Made by a program: the position numbers and the translations under genes. From Rhodospirillum sp. (lineage in GTDB: Bacteria > Pseudomonadota > Alphaproteobacteria > Rhodospirillales > Rhodospirillaceae): DNA of 64,000 bases. Under the pieces are notes generated by a model that saw nothing but the letters and a program-made list of their open reading frames with translations, was not told where the DNA came from and ran no database searches. Position 1 is the stretch's first letter. Every line of letters starts with the position of its first letter. Location of the stretch: contig JAIOYK010000012.1 of assembly GCA_021741145.1 (NCBI GenBank), positions 1 through 64,000 of the forward strand. Direction: 5' to 3'. Shown here piece by piece: positions 20,484 to 29,895 of the stretch.

Positions 20484-21131
20484 TTACCGGTCAGGCATTT
20501 GCACCACCCGGTTCATATTCAACTCCAACACCGGCGGGGGATCATTGACACCCTTGACGAGCCAGTCATAGACCATGAATTTCTGGAAACCCCGGGGTCG
20601 GGCGGCCTGGGGATTGCCCGCGTAGGGCATGGCGTCGGTGACCACGCGGAACTTCCCGCTCATGCCCAAGCCGCTCTCGGTGATGTGCTTTTTATCCATG
20701 CTTTTCAGGGTTGTGGAGCGGATTGTCACCGTGCCGTCACCGCGGGATTTCAGGCTGATGATGGGATTGTTCGACCGGGGAAAAATGAACTCGTCCTTGG
20801 GATAGAGGAAACCCGTCCGCTCATAGCGCACCTTGAAGCGGCCATTTCCCTTATAGACCACCTCCTTGAAGGCTTGGTCGCGAGTCAGGTCTCGCGTCAG
20901 GACGGCGATTTTCTCGTCCAGGTCCTTGCCCTTGATCTCGCCCGCGCGCAGGGCCTCGACGAGGGAGACCCAAACCATCTCGCCATCAAAGGTCAGGGAA
21001 TAGTCGCCATTGCGGGCCAGACGAACCTCGGCGATAAATCGATCGGGCAGCCAGCAGGAGGCGAGGGCAAGGGTCGCCAGCACCACCAGCAGCAGCCGCG
21101 CGGCGCGGGGGAGGGACGCGGTGCCGGTCAG
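20484..21131 (-). CDS. Lipoprotein of unknown function
   Basis: A protein of about 215 residues with a lipoprotein signal (RLLLVVLATLALASC, lipobox LASC) and an outer or periplasmic domain with FKVRYERTGFLYPKDEFIFPRS and GTVTIRSTTLKSMD. The family is not recognised. The frame is open to an ATG at 21170 inside mazG. However, the codon CTG at 21131 overlaps the mazG stop (CTGA), sits about 6 nt after GGGAGGG, and gives a normal 26-residue signal. A rare CTG start is therefore proposed. It is translationally coupled to mazG. Confidence 0.7.
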   Translation of the reverse strand: MTGTASLPRAARLLLVVLATLALASCWLPDRFIAEVRLARNGDYSLTFDGEMVWVSLVEALRAGEIKGKDLDEKIAVLTRDLTRDQAFKEVVYKGNGRFKVRYERTGFLYPKDEFIFPRSNNPIISLKSRGDGTVTIRSTTLKSMDKKHITESGLGMSGKFRVVTDAMPYAGNPQAARPRGFQKFMVYDWLVKGVNDPPPVLELNMNRVVQMPDR

Positions 21132-21976
21132 GCGCCACCCTCCCGTTCCAAGCGCTTGGCCTCGGCCCATAGCTTTTCCATCTCCTCCAGTGTCGACCGG
21201 TTCGGGGTCCTGTCCTGCTCGGCCAGACGGGCCTCCACATGGCGAAAGCGCCGTTCGAACTTCAGGTTTGCCCGCCGCAGGGCCGTTTCCGGATCTACTT
21301 TCAGTTTGCGCGCCAACTGTGTCACGACAAAGAGCAAATCACCCATTTCCTCGGCAATTTTCTCCTGGTCGTCGGCGTCCACCTCGACGCGGAGTTCATC
21401 CAACTCCTCATCCATCTTGTCGATGACCTGCTCGACGTTCGGCCAGTCGAAACCCACGCGGGCCACGCGTTTGCCGATTTTTTCGGAGCGGGTGAGGGCG
21501 GGCAAGGTGGGGGTGATGCCGTCCAGCACGCTGGCGACCCGCCCTTCCGCCTCGGCCTTGCGGCGCCGTTCCTCGGCCTTGTGGGTTTCCCAGGCCACGG
21601 TCTGGGCATCGGCGTCCTCGACGGAAACAACGGCATGGACAGGGGAGCCGAACACATGGGGATGCCGGCGGATCAGCTTTTCCGCGATGGCCGAGGCCAC
21701 GTCGTCGAAAGTGAAATGGCCTTCCTCTTCGGCCATGCGGGCGTGATAGACGGCCTGGAACAGCAGGTCTCCCAGTTCGTCGCGCAATTCACCCATGGCA
21801 CCCCGCTCGATGGCGTCGGCGACCTCATAGGCTTCCTCGATGGTATGGGGGGCGATGGTGGCGAAGGTCTGCTCGATATCCCAGGGGCAGCCGGTCTCCC
21901 TGTTCCGCAACTGGGCCATGATGGCGACCAGGCGGTCCATGGGGCGGGCCTTGGGGTCCGGGGGGGGGGCAGTCAT
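21128..21976 (-). CDS. mazG: Nucleoside triphosphate pyrophosphohydrolase MazG
   Basis: A 282-residue protein with tandem MazG domains. The first holds the metal-binding EEAYE...ELGDLLFQ helices (HTIEEAYEVADAIE, ELRDELGDLLFQAVYHARMA) and the second repeats them (VDADDQEKIAEEMGDLLFVVTQLARKL). It hydrolyses NTPs and dNTPs to NMPs and PPi and helps limit stringent-response nucleotides. It starts 4 bp after speE, in one operon with the lipoprotein. Confidence 0.95.
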   Translation of the reverse strand: MTAPPPDPKARPMDRLVAIMAQLRNRETGCPWDIEQTFATIAPHTIEEAYEVADAIERGAMGELRDELGDLLFQAVYHARMAEEEGHFTFDDVASAIAEKLIRRHPHVFGSPVHAVVSVEDADAQTVAWETHKAEERRRKAEAEGRVASVLDGITPTLPALTRSEKIGKRVARVGFDWPNVEQVIDKMDEELDELRVEVDADDQEKIAEEMGDLLFVVTQLARKLKVDPETALRRANLKFERRFRHVEARLAEQDRTPNRSTLEEMEKLWAEAKRLEREGGA

Positions 21977-21979
21977 GGC

Positions 21980-22858
21980 TCAGGCGCCCCCCCGGACCCC
22001 AAGGCCCGCGGCCTGGCGGACATCCTGGATAAAGCCGGGCAGGGCGAAAGACCCGGCATGGACCGCGGGAGAATAGTACCGGCAAGTCAGGCCCGAGGCT
22101 TTGAAGCGATTCTCCAGGGTCGCCGGATCGGGGACCTTGCGGGTGGGGTCATTGGACGCCCATCCCAGGGTCATCATGCCGCCCACGTAGGTGGGAACGG
22201 TGATGGCGTAAAACGTGGTCTCCCGGAAATTGGCGGCCAGGGTCGTTTGGATATGGGCCAGTTCCTGGGGCTGGAGGAAGGGCACACCCGCCTGGACGAC
22301 GAGAATGCCGCCGGGGGTCAGGATCTTCTCGCAATGGCCGTAAAATTCAGCCGTGAACAGGCCTTCCGCCGGACCGAAGGGGTCGGTGCTATCGATGATG
22401 ATCACGTCGAAGGGCTTTTGCACGCCTTTCACGAATTCGATCCCGTCGGCGATGACCAGATGGCAGCGGGGGTCGTCGAAGGCCCCGGCGCTGACGCTGG
22501 GCATGTGCTCCTTGGCCATCTCCACCACGGCGCCGTCGATCTCCACCATGGTGCAATGCTCGACGGAGGGGTGATGCAGGACCTCCCGTAGGGTGCCGCC
22601 GTCGCCCCCGCCAATGATCAGAACCCGTCGGGCCATGCCGTGGCCGAGGATGGGCACATGGGCGATCATCTCGTGGTAGATGAACTCATCCCGTTCGGTC
22701 AGCTGGGTCACGCCGTCGAGCATCATCACCCGGCCAAAGGTGTCATTCTCGAAGATGACCAGATCCTGATGTTCCGTTTTCTCCCGGAACAAGACCTTGT
22801 CCGCGGCGAATCCTTGGCGCCAATGGGGGTGCAGGGTCTCGAAAAACCATTCGGTCAT
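21980..22858 (-). CDS. speE: Polyamine aminopropyltransferase (spermidine synthase)
   Basis: A 292-residue SpeE with the HEMIAHVP entry helix, the nucleotide-binding LIIGGGDGGTLREVLHH motif, the acidic VEIDGAVVEMAKEH segment and the active-site DSTDPFGPAEGLF loop. It transfers an aminopropyl group from decarboxylated SAM to putrescine. It is divergent from speD, which makes that donor, with a long shared leader between. It leads the speE-mazG-lipoprotein operon. Confidence 0.96.
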   Translation of the reverse strand: MTEWFFETLHPHWRQGFAADKVLFREKTEHQDLVIFENDTFGRVMMLDGVTQLTERDEFIYHEMIAHVPILGHGMARRVLIIGGGDGGTLREVLHHPSVEHCTMVEIDGAVVEMAKEHMPSVSAGAFDDPRCHLVIADGIEFVKGVQKPFDVIIIDSTDPFGPAEGLFTAEFYGHCEKILTPGGILVVQAGVPFLQPQELAHIQTTLAANFRETTFYAITVPTYVGGMMTLGWASNDPTRKVPDPATLENRFKASGLTCRYYSPAVHAGSFALPGFIQDVRQAAGLGVRGGA

Positions 22859-23174
22859 CGGCTTGTTCCTCCAGGGATTTGGTCACTCTACGACCCGTAG
22901 GAAAGCCCAGGCGGGATCGTCTTGCAACGGGTGGAATTGAAAAATGTGAAATTCATCGACCTGACTCCGAATTTCACTTGCATCGGGGACCCGAAAGCGT
23001 ATTTTCCCCCCTCGAACGCGATTGCCCGTCGACCTCGAGGCGCCTGGACCTACACCAAGACCAGGTATCACGAGGTTTCCCCGGGGATCGCGATTTCTTT
23101 TGGTAAATCCATAGAGAGGCTTGTTCACAAGAAACAAGACCCTTCGGGTTCAACGCTGGTTAGGGAGAACGAAG
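22859..23174. promoter_or_regulatory. Divergent speE / speD control region with leader hairpins
   Basis: 316 bp without a convincing gene. It contains a perfect 9-bp hairpin (GTGAAATTC at 22946-22954 with GAATTTCAC at 22969-22977). A short ACCC-TTC-GGGT hairpin at 23139-23149 lies just before the GGGAGA ribosome site of speD. Such a leader could carry polyamine- or SAM-linked control, but no known riboswitch consensus was recognised. Confidence 0.4.
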
Positions 23175-23672
23175 ATGCGTTATGCGTCCCCCCAATTGGC
23201 GGTGAATACTGAAGCGGAGGCCCATGAAGCCCGAGCAGAGGTAAGATCCGTTCCGCCCGTCACCTTGAAAGCCGTCGAAGGCGGCCATATGAGTGACGAT
23301 CGCCTCGACCATTTTATCCGTGAGAATGGTCTTACATTCGCCGGCAGGCATCTGATTCTTGATCTGTGGAATGCCGAGGGTCTCGACGACATCGCATTGA
23401 TCGAAAGCGCCATGCGCGACGCGGTCGATGTCGCCGGAGCCACCCTATTGCACATCCATTTACACCACTTTTCCCCCAATGGCGGCGTCTCGGGCGTGGC
23501 CGTTCTGGCGGAATCCCATATCAGCATCCACACGTGGCCCGAATGTGGCTACGCCGCGCTTGATATCTTTATGTGCGGGGACGCCAAGCCGCTCGCGGCC
23601 GTGCTCGTGTTCAAGAAGGCTTTCAGTGCCGGTCAGGCCAACCTGACCGAACATAAACGTGGCGTGATCTGA
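23175..23672 (+). CDS. speD: S-adenosylmethionine decarboxylase proenzyme
   Basis: A 165-residue bacterial SpeD. The self-cleavage site AESHISIHTWPE places the pyruvoyl-forming Ser114 after Glu113, with His119 and the catalytic Cys134 (FMCG). The core (LLHIHLHHFSPNGGVSGVAVL) is near-invariant in the family. It carries an N-terminal extension of about 50 residues relative to the shortest members if ATG 23175 (behind GGGAGAACGAAG) is used; ATG 23289 would give the short form but lacks a clear ribosome site. It decarboxylates SAM for spermidine synthesis. Confidence 0.93.
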   Translation: MRYASPQLAVNTEAEAHEARAEVRSVPPVTLKAVEGGHMSDDRLDHFIRENGLTFAGRHLILDLWNAEGLDDIALIESAMRDAVDVAGATLLHIHLHHFSPNGGVSGVAVLAESHISIHTWPECGYAALDIFMCGDAKPLAAVLVFKKAFSAGQANLTEHKRGVI

Positions 23673-23675
23673 CGA

Positions 23676-23730
23676 ATCTCCGGTGACCGGGGGAGGGACT
23701 CCCTCCCTTCGTCGCCCGGAGTTCGTCTTG
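23676..23730 (+). terminator. Hairpin between speD and the decarboxylase gene
   Basis: Nested inverted repeats (CTCCGG...CCGGAG with an inner GGGAGGGACTCCCTCCC) directly follow the speD stop. TCTTGAGTACCCTTT comes after. It may partly terminate or stabilise the speD transcript before the next gene. Confidence 0.4.
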
Positions 23731-23827
23731 AGTACCCTTTCCAAAAAATTGGCGCCTGTCCGCCTTTTATCGCTAGTGGATGGTTCTAAGCCAGGGTCGG
23801 CCATCCAGCCTTGTGGAGCTGCACGAG

Positions 23828-25078
23828 ATGCACAATCACGCTTTCCGCGCGGATAGTCCCGCCGTCACCGACCCCGCCTTCTCCCGCGAGGAGGCTGGCA
23901 CGTGTCTGACCCTCGTCGGTCCCGCCCCCCAATGGGTGGCTCCGGGCCTGACGGAGAAGATGGCCCATTTCCTGGCCAATCAACCACAAACCCCCTGTTT
24001 GGTCGTGGACCTGGACGTGGTCGAGGTCAACTACCGCTCCCTTCGCGATTCCCTGCCCGCGGCCGAGGTTTTCTACGCCGTCAAGGCCAACCCAGCCCCG
24101 GCGTTCGTCGCCCGTCTGGCCGCCCTAGGGTCGAGCTTCGACACCGCCAGCCTGCAGGAAATCGACCTCTGCCTGGGCCTGGGCGTCGATCCGGAGCGCA
24201 TTTCCTTCGGCAATACCATTAAGAAGGCCCGCGATATCGCCGCCGCCTACGAGCGAGGCGTGCGCCTCTACGCCTTCGACGCCGAGGAAGAGCTGGAGAA
24301 GATCGCCGAGCATGCTCCGGGATCCCAGGTCTTCTGCCGCTTGTTCGTCGATAACGTGGGCGCCGAATGGCCCCTGTCCCGTAAATTCGGTTGCTCCGTC
24401 GATATGGCCCGCGACCTGCTGGTCAAGGCCGTCACGCTGGGTCTGGACGCCCATGGCGTATCCTTCCATGTGGGCTCCCAGCAGAAGGATCTGGGTCAGT
24501 GGGACGTGGCGCTTTCCAAGGCCGCGGAGCTGTTCCGTGATCTGCGCGACCTCCATGGCATAGAGCTGACCATGGTCAATATGGGCGGTGGCCTGCCGAC
24601 GCCCTACGGCCAGCCTCTCTATACCGTCCATGAGTATGGCGTTCACATCCAGGCAGCGGTCGACCGCCTGTTCGACGGCGTCCGTCCCCGGATGATCGTC
24701 GAGCCCGGCCGGTACATGGGTGGAAACGCCGGTATTCTGGAGACCGAGGTGGTTCTGGTCTCCCGCAAGGACGCCACCGAGGACCGCCGTTGGGTCTATA
24801 TCGACGCTGGCCGCTTCAACGGCCTGGCAGAGACGGAAGGGGAGGCGATCCGCTATCCCATCGTCAGCGATAAGGACGGCGAGGCCACTGGCCCGGTGAT
24901 CATCGCCGGTCCGACCTGCGACAGCGTGGACATCCTCTACGACAAGGCCAATTACGCCCTGCCGCTGAGCCTGAAAGCGGGAGACCGCCTTCGCCTCCTC
25001 TCCACCGGAGCCTATACGACGTCCTACGCCTCGATCGGTTTTAACGGATTCACGCCGATCCAGGCCCACTACCTCTAA
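23828..25078 (+). CDS. Ornithine decarboxylase-like PLP enzyme (fold type III)
   Basis: A protein of about 416 residues of the alanine racemase-fold decarboxylases. The PLP lysine lies in FYAVKANP (K86), with FGNTIKKARDIAAAY, the glycine loop NMGGGLPTPY, the phosphate-binding EPGRYMGG and the active-site cysteine in GPTCDSVDILY. Its sequence type is the ornithine/lysine decarboxylase branch, making putrescine (or cadaverine). With speD and speE the locus can make spermidine from ornithine and SAM. ATG 23828 follows GTGGAG; an upstream ATG at 23780 is in frame. Confidence 0.9.
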   Translation: MHNHAFRADSPAVTDPAFSREEAGTCLTLVGPAPQWVAPGLTEKMAHFLANQPQTPCLVVDLDVVEVNYRSLRDSLPAAEVFYAVKANPAPAFVARLAALGSSFDTASLQEIDLCLGLGVDPERISFGNTIKKARDIAAAYERGVRLYAFDAEEELEKIAEHAPGSQVFCRLFVDNVGAEWPLSRKFGCSVDMARDLLVKAVTLGLDAHGVSFHVGSQQKDLGQWDVALSKAAELFRDLRDLHGIELTMVNMGGGLPTPYGQPLYTVHEYGVHIQAAVDRLFDGVRPRMIVEPGRYMGGNAGILETEVVLVSRKDATEDRRWVYIDAGRFNGLAETEGEAIRYPIVSDKDGEATGPVIIAGPTCDSVDILYDKANYALPLSLKAGDRLRLLSTGAYTTSYASIGFNGFTPIQAHYL

Positions 25079-25124
25079 CCTCGCTCTCCCGGGGGTGCGA
25101 CCTTCGGACCAGAGCGTGAAACGG

Positions 25125-25175
25125 AAACGCCGTGTTGTCCCATTATTGATGATGGAACCACGGCGTTTCTGTTTT
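25125..25175 (+). terminator. Rho-independent-type terminator after the decarboxylase gene
   Basis: AAACGCCGTG (25125-25134) and CACGGCGTTT (25159-25168) form a perfect 10-bp stem, followed by CTGTTTT. Confidence 0.7.
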
Positions 25176-25176
25176 A

Positions 25177-25500
25177 TGGAGAAGCGAGAGAGGGAATCAG
25201 CAAAGGGGGCGGAGAGTTAACACCGCAATTGTCGCGGTTTTACTCTCTCTCTAGCGAGTCTCTCGCCAAGCCACCCGGATAAGTTAATTTATCAAAAAAA
25301 CTCATTTAATAGAATATGTCCCATACTCTCATTTCCATGCCTCTCGAGAGAAAATCAGAAAATATGCGGACACCAGGATCGGATTATTTAGACAAGATGC
25401 ATCCTATAATATAGGCCTATACCTTCGGACTGCATCCCTTGATGTCAATCGCACATCCATAAATAAGACGGTCAAACTTTCGAGCCAAGGAAGTACAATC
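25177..25500. other. Intergenic leader of the Cache chemoreceptor gene
   Basis: About 320 bp. A second imperfect hairpin (GAGAGTTAA...ACCGC with GCGGT...TTACTCTC, about 25211-25250) is followed by an AT-rich stretch (25280-25420) likely to hold the chemoreceptor promoter. AAGGAAG at 25488-25494 is its ribosome site. No gene seen. Confidence 0.45.
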
Positions 25501-27162
25501 ATGGAACGCAAATTGTCAATATCGACAATTTTTACGATACTATCCCTTGTGACCCTTCTCGGCATTGGTGCTCTTTCCATAACAAGCGCCACCACGACAA
25601 AAGCCACCATGTTGGAGGATCGCCAGGACAAGATAAAGCAGATCATCCTTGGCGTAACCTCGGTTGCGAACGCTGTTCTCGAACGCCAGCGTGAGGGTAA
25701 TCTAACGGAAGAACAAGCACACCGCGCCATCCTGGACTACGTCCAGAATTTTCGTTTTGACGGCAACAACTACATCTTCGCCATTACGTATGATTTCTGT
25801 GTCCTTGCACATGTAAAAGTTAAGGACATCGGCTCTTGCGATCAGAAGCCACAACGAGTCATCTTCAACGATCTGGCGAAGCAAGGCGGCGGATTCCACC
25901 GATATAAAACAGTGAAAGCTGGGTCGGAAGGAGATCACTTCGACAAAATGTCCTATGTTCATCCCATTCCAGAGATGAACATGTATATCGGAACCGGTGT
26001 CTATTTCGATGACATTGAAGATGCCTTTGTAAAAATCTTGATCCGGTCGGCCACGATCGGTGTGATCACCATCGCAGTGATTGCCCTGATCGGCTTCCTT
26101 GTGGGAAAAAGTGTCTCGAGGACACTTCGGACCCTATCCATGCGCATGGAAGACTTGACCCAAGGGAAGTTGGACGTCGCATTTAACTTCAAGAACTTCG
26201 TGAAGGAAATCGACAGCATCATTGAATCCGTTGGAATTCTCAGTACAAAGCTCGTGGAAAACAGGAAACTGGAACAGGATAAAGTCCTGTATGAAGAAAA
26301 AGCAAAGGAAGATCGGCGTAAGGCAACTTTAACCCTTGCCAATCACTTTGACGATTCAGTCGGACACATCGTGTCATCGGTAAAAGCCGCCGCCGAGGAT
26401 TTGGACAGAACGGCCGTAACCATGAGCCGGAAATCCAAGAGCGCGGAGGACAGCGCCATCGCGGTGGCGGCGGCGGCGGAAGAGGCCAGCCAAAACACGG
26501 CGACGGTCGCGGCCGCGACCGAGGAACTCTCCACCTCCATCGCGGAAATCGCCAGCCAAGTCCAAAAGGCCGCCGAGGTCGCCCAGCGCGCCGTTCACGA
26601 ATCACGGACAACAAACGAGCGGGTCAGCGGCCTTGCCACCGCGGTCGACAAGGTGGGGGAGGTGGTTACCCTGATCACCGATATCGCCAACCAGACCAAT
26701 CTGCTTGCCCTGAACGCCACCATAGAAGCCGCCCGGGCGGGTGAAATGGGGAAAGGATTCGCCGTTGTCGCATCCGAAGTAAAGAACCTGGCCAACCAGA
26801 CGGCTCGGGCAACGGACGAAATCGCCCAGCAGATCACGACCATTCAGACAGAAACCCGCCTCTCCGTTACGGCCATCGAGAACATCGGCGGCACCATCGA
26901 GACAATCAATAGCATCTCCGCGGCCATCGCGGCCGCCGTCGAGGAGCAGGGCATGGCCACCCAGGAAATCTCCCGCGGAGTCCAACAAGCCTCCAGGGGG
27001 ACAGATCAAGTCAGCGAGAACATCTCGGGTGTGCACCAAGCGGCGGAAGAAGCGGCGAGTTCCGCATCAAACGTCAGACAATCGGCGACCGATCTGCTGA
27101 CCCTGGCGAATACCTTGGGCACGCAGGTGAAGGGGTTCCTGGACGGCGTCCGGGCATCGTAA
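25501..27162 (+). CDS. Methyl-accepting chemotaxis protein with single Cache sensor
   Basis: A 553-residue transmembrane receptor. TM1 is at about 7-28. A periplasmic single Cache domain follows (about 35-175, with [17 protein letters not shown] and [16 protein letters not shown]). TM2 is at about 180-205. HAMP and a coiled-coil lead to the signalling tip [38 protein letters not shown]. It couples to CheA/CheW. Its Cache domain resembles that of the histidine kinase at 13.7-15.1 kb. The ligand is unknown. The 5' half is visibly less GC-rich than the signalling half. Confidence 0.93.
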   Translation: MERKLSISTIFTILSLVTLLGIGALSITSATTTKATMLEDRQDKIKQIILGVTSVANAVLERQREGNLTEEQAHRAILDYVQNFRFDGNNYIFAITYDFCVLAHVKVKDIGSCDQKPQRVIFNDLAKQGGGFHRYKTVKAGSEGDHFDKMSYVHPIPEMNMYIGTGVYFDDIEDAFVKILIRSATIGVITIAVIALIGFLVGKSVSRTLRTLSMRMEDLTQGKLDVAFNFKNFVKEIDSIIESVGILSTKLVENRKLEQDKVLYEEKAKEDRRKATLTLANHFDDSVGHIVSSVKAAAEDLDRTAVTMSRKSKSAEDSAIAVAAAAEEASQNTATVAAATEELSTSIAEIASQVQKAAEVAQRAVHESRTTNERVSGLATAVDKVGEVVTLITDIANQTNLLALNATIEAARAGEMGKGFAVVASEVKNLANQTARATDEIAQQITTIQTETRLSVTAIENIGGTIETINSISAAIAAAVEEQGMATQEISRGVQQASRGTDQVSENISGVHQAAEEAASSASNVRQSATDLLTLANTLGTQVKGFLDGVRAS

Positions 27163-27461
27163 GCCTTTCAGATTCAGAAACTTCAGAACTCAACTTCAAC
27201 CAAATTCAACCAAACTCTTTTCCTCCCGGCGATCCACGTCGGGAGGAGGGGGCTTATGGCGTTTCCTTCAGGAAGATCCTTAAGTCGCATAATGTATATT
27301 ATGAATAATTTTCTCGACGGTGGGCGAAGTGTCGTTTGCCTGCCTGTCCGCGATTTCCCGGTCAACCCCAGTTTCCGATCCCAAAGTTGGTGTTGGTCCG
27401 CCTTAAGCACCGCCTCATACTTTCTCGCAACAAGAAACCTCGGGCGATGGGAAGCCAGTTC
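27163..27461. other. Intergenic region before the MoxR/Bat operon
   Basis: 299 bp. It contains tandem-like CAACTTCAAC/CAAATTCAAC/CAAACTC repeats (27190-27217) and a short hairpin CCTCCCG (27222-27228) with CGGGAGG (27240-27246). An AT-rich stretch at 27275-27315 is a likely promoter for moxR. Confidence 0.4.
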
Positions 27462-28499
27462 ATGCGGGAGACCTCCACCACATCCACCATGGCCAATGGC
27501 ACCATGAAAGGCGCGGACGGCCGGGGAGGTGGCGCGGCGCCCTCCTCCCTTGGCGCGACCGTTGGGCGCTTCTCCCGGGAAATGACCGACGGGCTGATCG
27601 GCCACGAAACCCTTGTCGAAGCTCTGATGATCGGCCTGCTCGCTGGCGGCCACCTGTTGGTCGAGGGACCACCGGGGTTGGCTAAGACCCGGGCGGTCAA
27701 AAGGCTCGCCTCCGGCCTGGACGTAGGGTTCTCCCGGATCCAATGTACACCGGACCTGATGCCAGCGGACCTGACGGGCACCCAGGTTTTCCGACCGGAA
27801 AACAACACCTTTGAGTTTAAGGAAGGCCCCCTCTTCCACTCCCTGGTCCTGGTCGACGAGGTCAACCGGGCGCCCCCAAAGGTGCAGTCCGCGCTCTTGG
27901 AAGCCATGGGCGAAGGGCAGGTGACGGCGGGGGGAACCACCCATCCCCTGCCCCGTCCCTTCATGGTCGTCGCCACCCAGAATTCCATCGAGCACGAAGG
28001 CACATTCCCCCTGCCCGAGGCCCAACTTGATCGCTTCATGATGCATGTCCTGGTGGGGTTCCCCGGGGCCGAGGCCGAACGGGCGATCATCGACCTCGTC
28101 GAAAGCGAGAGGGGGGGGCAAGGACCCACCCTGTCCCATTCCCTGGATCCAAAGGGCATCGTCGCGGCCCAGGCCGAGGTGTCCTCCGTCCACCTGTCCC
28201 CGGCCCTCAAGGACTATATCGTCCGTCTGGTCATCGCCACCCGCGAAGGAGAGGTCGCGCCCGAGATCCGCGCGGCCATCGAACACCCCGTCTCGCCCCG
28301 GGGCAGCCTGTCCCTGGCCGTGGCCTCCAAAGCCCGAGCCTACCTGCATGGGCGGGATTACGCCCTGCCCGAGGACGTGGCGGCCTTGGCCCCGGATATC
28401 CTTTCCCATCGCCTTGTCCCCACCTGGCGAGCGGTGGCCGATGGCGAGACGGCCAGGGGCCTCGTGCTGCGGCTACTGGACATCGTGGCCCCCTTGTAG
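27462..28499 (+). CDS. MoxR-family AAA+ ATPase
   Basis: A protein of about 345 residues. Walker A is in VEGPPGLAKTRAVK, Walker B is LVLVDEVNRAPPK, sensor 1 is VVATQNSIEHEGTFPLPEAQLDRF, and a lid domain follows. MoxR ATPases act as chaperones for VWA-domain partners, and a full Bat set follows directly. ATG 27462 is favoured by GGGAAG 7 nt upstream; ATG 27447 is in frame. The N-terminal 30 residues are low-complexity. Confidence 0.92.
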   Translation: MRETSTTSTMANGTMKGADGRGGGAAPSSLGATVGRFSREMTDGLIGHETLVEALMIGLLAGGHLLVEGPPGLAKTRAVKRLASGLDVGFSRIQCTPDLMPADLTGTQVFRPENNTFEFKEGPLFHSLVLVDEVNRAPPKVQSALLEAMGEGQVTAGGTTHPLPRPFMVVATQNSIEHEGTFPLPEAQLDRFMMHVLVGFPGAEAERAIIDLVESERGGQGPTLSHSLDPKGIVAAQAEVSSVHLSPALKDYIVRLVIATREGEVAPEIRAAIEHPVSPRGSLSLAVASKARAYLHGRDYALPEDVAALAPDILSHRLVPTWRAVADGETARGLVLRLLDIVAPL

Positions 28500-28532
28500 A
28501 TCCCCTTCATCCATAAGAGAAAGGGGAAACCC

Positions 28533-29480
28533 GTGAGCATGCCCGTGAGCACGGACGACAGGGAAAGCGGCACCTGGGTCGATCCCGGACATTTGCTTCA
28601 CCTGCGCCATTTGGTGGCCCATTGGCCGGAGATTGCCTTGGCCACCACGGGCCGCCCAGGCGGATTCACCAGCAAACGCCGGGGGAGCGGTCTGGAAATC
28701 CTGGAAGTCCGCCCCTTCGCCGAGGGGGATGATAGCCGCCACCTGGACGCCATGACCACCGCCCGGACCGGCAAGCGCCATGTCCGCGTGTACCATGACG
28801 AGAGGGAGAGGGCCGCCCTGCTGATCGCCGATTTCCGCCCCTCCATGTTCTGGGGAACCCGGCGGCGTCTGAAGTCCGTGGCCGCGGCCGAGGTCCTGGC
28901 TTTGACGGGTTGGCGGATCGTCGGAGCGGGGGGCAAGGTGGGTCTGATGACCCTGGCGGCGGACGGAACCACCGGTCTGCCGCTGAAGGACCGGGACCGC
29001 TCCATGGCCCGGATCGTCGGCGGACTCTCCGGGGTCCACGGAACGGCCTTGGACAGCGCCCGCGTCCCCCGGGGAGAGGGGACCGACCCACCTTTGGACG
29101 CCCTCCTCGTCCGAGCGGGAAAGCGCCTCCCCGCCGGGGCGAGCCTGATCCTGGCCAGCGCCCTGGATACCCCCGGACCCAATCTGTCGGAGGTCCTGGG
29201 CACCCTCGCCCGTCGGTTCAGGGTGATGGTCTATCTGATCCGCGACGCCTTCGAGATCGCCCCTCCCCCCGGTTTGTATCCCCACGGGAGTCGAACGCAA
29301 ATCGCCGGGCGGGCATGGATCGGTCCCCGGGCCAAGGGTGTCCGACCCGATCCCCTCCCCGACTGGCTGCGTGACCTGGGGGTCGAGGTCACGGTGATCG
29401 ACGCCTCGGCCGAGGACAAGATGCTGCTCGCCACCCTGGAAACCGCCGCCTGGGAGGGTGCCCATGCCCACCGATCCTAG
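28533..29480 (+). CDS. DUF58 domain protein of the MoxR/Bat operon
   Basis: A 315-residue protein with the DUF58 signature (RPGGFTSKRRGSGLEILEVRPFAEGDDSRHLDAMTTARTGKRHVR) in the first 90 residues and a VWA-like fold after it. It starts at GTG 28533 behind AAGGGGAAA. In this operon type the DUF58 protein sits between MoxR and the membrane VWA proteins and is thought to link them. It overlaps the next gene by 17 bp. Confidence 0.9.
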   Translation: MSMPVSTDDRESGTWVDPGHLLHLRHLVAHWPEIALATTGRPGGFTSKRRGSGLEILEVRPFAEGDDSRHLDAMTTARTGKRHVRVYHDERERAALLIADFRPSMFWGTRRRLKSVAAAEVLALTGWRIVGAGGKVGLMTLAADGTTGLPLKDRDRSMARIVGGLSGVHGTALDSARVPRGEGTDPPLDALLVRAGKRLPAGASLILASALDTPGPNLSEVLGTLARRFRVMVYLIRDAFEIAPPPGLYPHGSRTQIAGRAWIGPRAKGVRPDPLPDWLRDLGVEVTVIDASAEDKMLLATLETAAWEGAHAHRS

Positions 29481-29895
29481 CGCCTCCCTCCCCAGCCCGG
29501 CGGAGATCGTCGAGGCCCTGGCGCCCATTCGCATGCCCGCGGACTTCGCCGCGTTCACCTGGCGGGACGGGCTCGCGGCCTTTTCCCTGGGCCTGTTTGT
29601 CGCGGTGCTGTTGTCCCTTGTCCTTCGCCCCCTCTTCCACCGGGTCCGGGATCCCCTGGCCCGCATCCGCGCGGACCTCGCGGACCTGTCGACGCGACCG
29701 TTCCAGGAGCGCCTCCTGGGGCAGGCGACCCTGATGACCGAGCTGGAGGCGGATCCCCCTCTGGAACCGGTCTACAGGGAGGCCCTCTACCGGCCCATCG
29801 ATGGCGACACCCTGGACCTGGATGGCCTGGATGGGCGGATCCTCGCCGCCGCCCGTCAAACCAAGGGTCAAGCCAAGGACAGGGGAAACCGATAA
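29464..29895 (+). CDS. DUF4381-like single-TM protein of the Bat operon
   Basis: A 143-residue protein with a membrane helix at about 38-58 (GLAAFSLGLFVAVLLSLVLRPLF) and a cytoplasmic helical tail containing LEPVYREALYRPIDGD. ATG 29464 lies after GGGAGG inside the end of the DUF58 gene. Position and architecture match the DUF4381 protein of MoxR/Bat clusters; the role is unknown. Confidence 0.75.
   Translation: MPTDPSASLPSPAEIVEALAPIRMPADFAAFTWRDGLAAFSLGLFVAVLLSLVLRPLFHRVRDPLARIRADLADLSTRPFQERLLGQATLMTELEADPPLEPVYREALYRPIDGDTLDLDGLDGRILAAARQTKGQAKDRGNR

Noticed and set aside
27183-28409. 408-codon minus-strand frame opposite moxR
   Set aside because: Shadow of the well-supported moxR gene.
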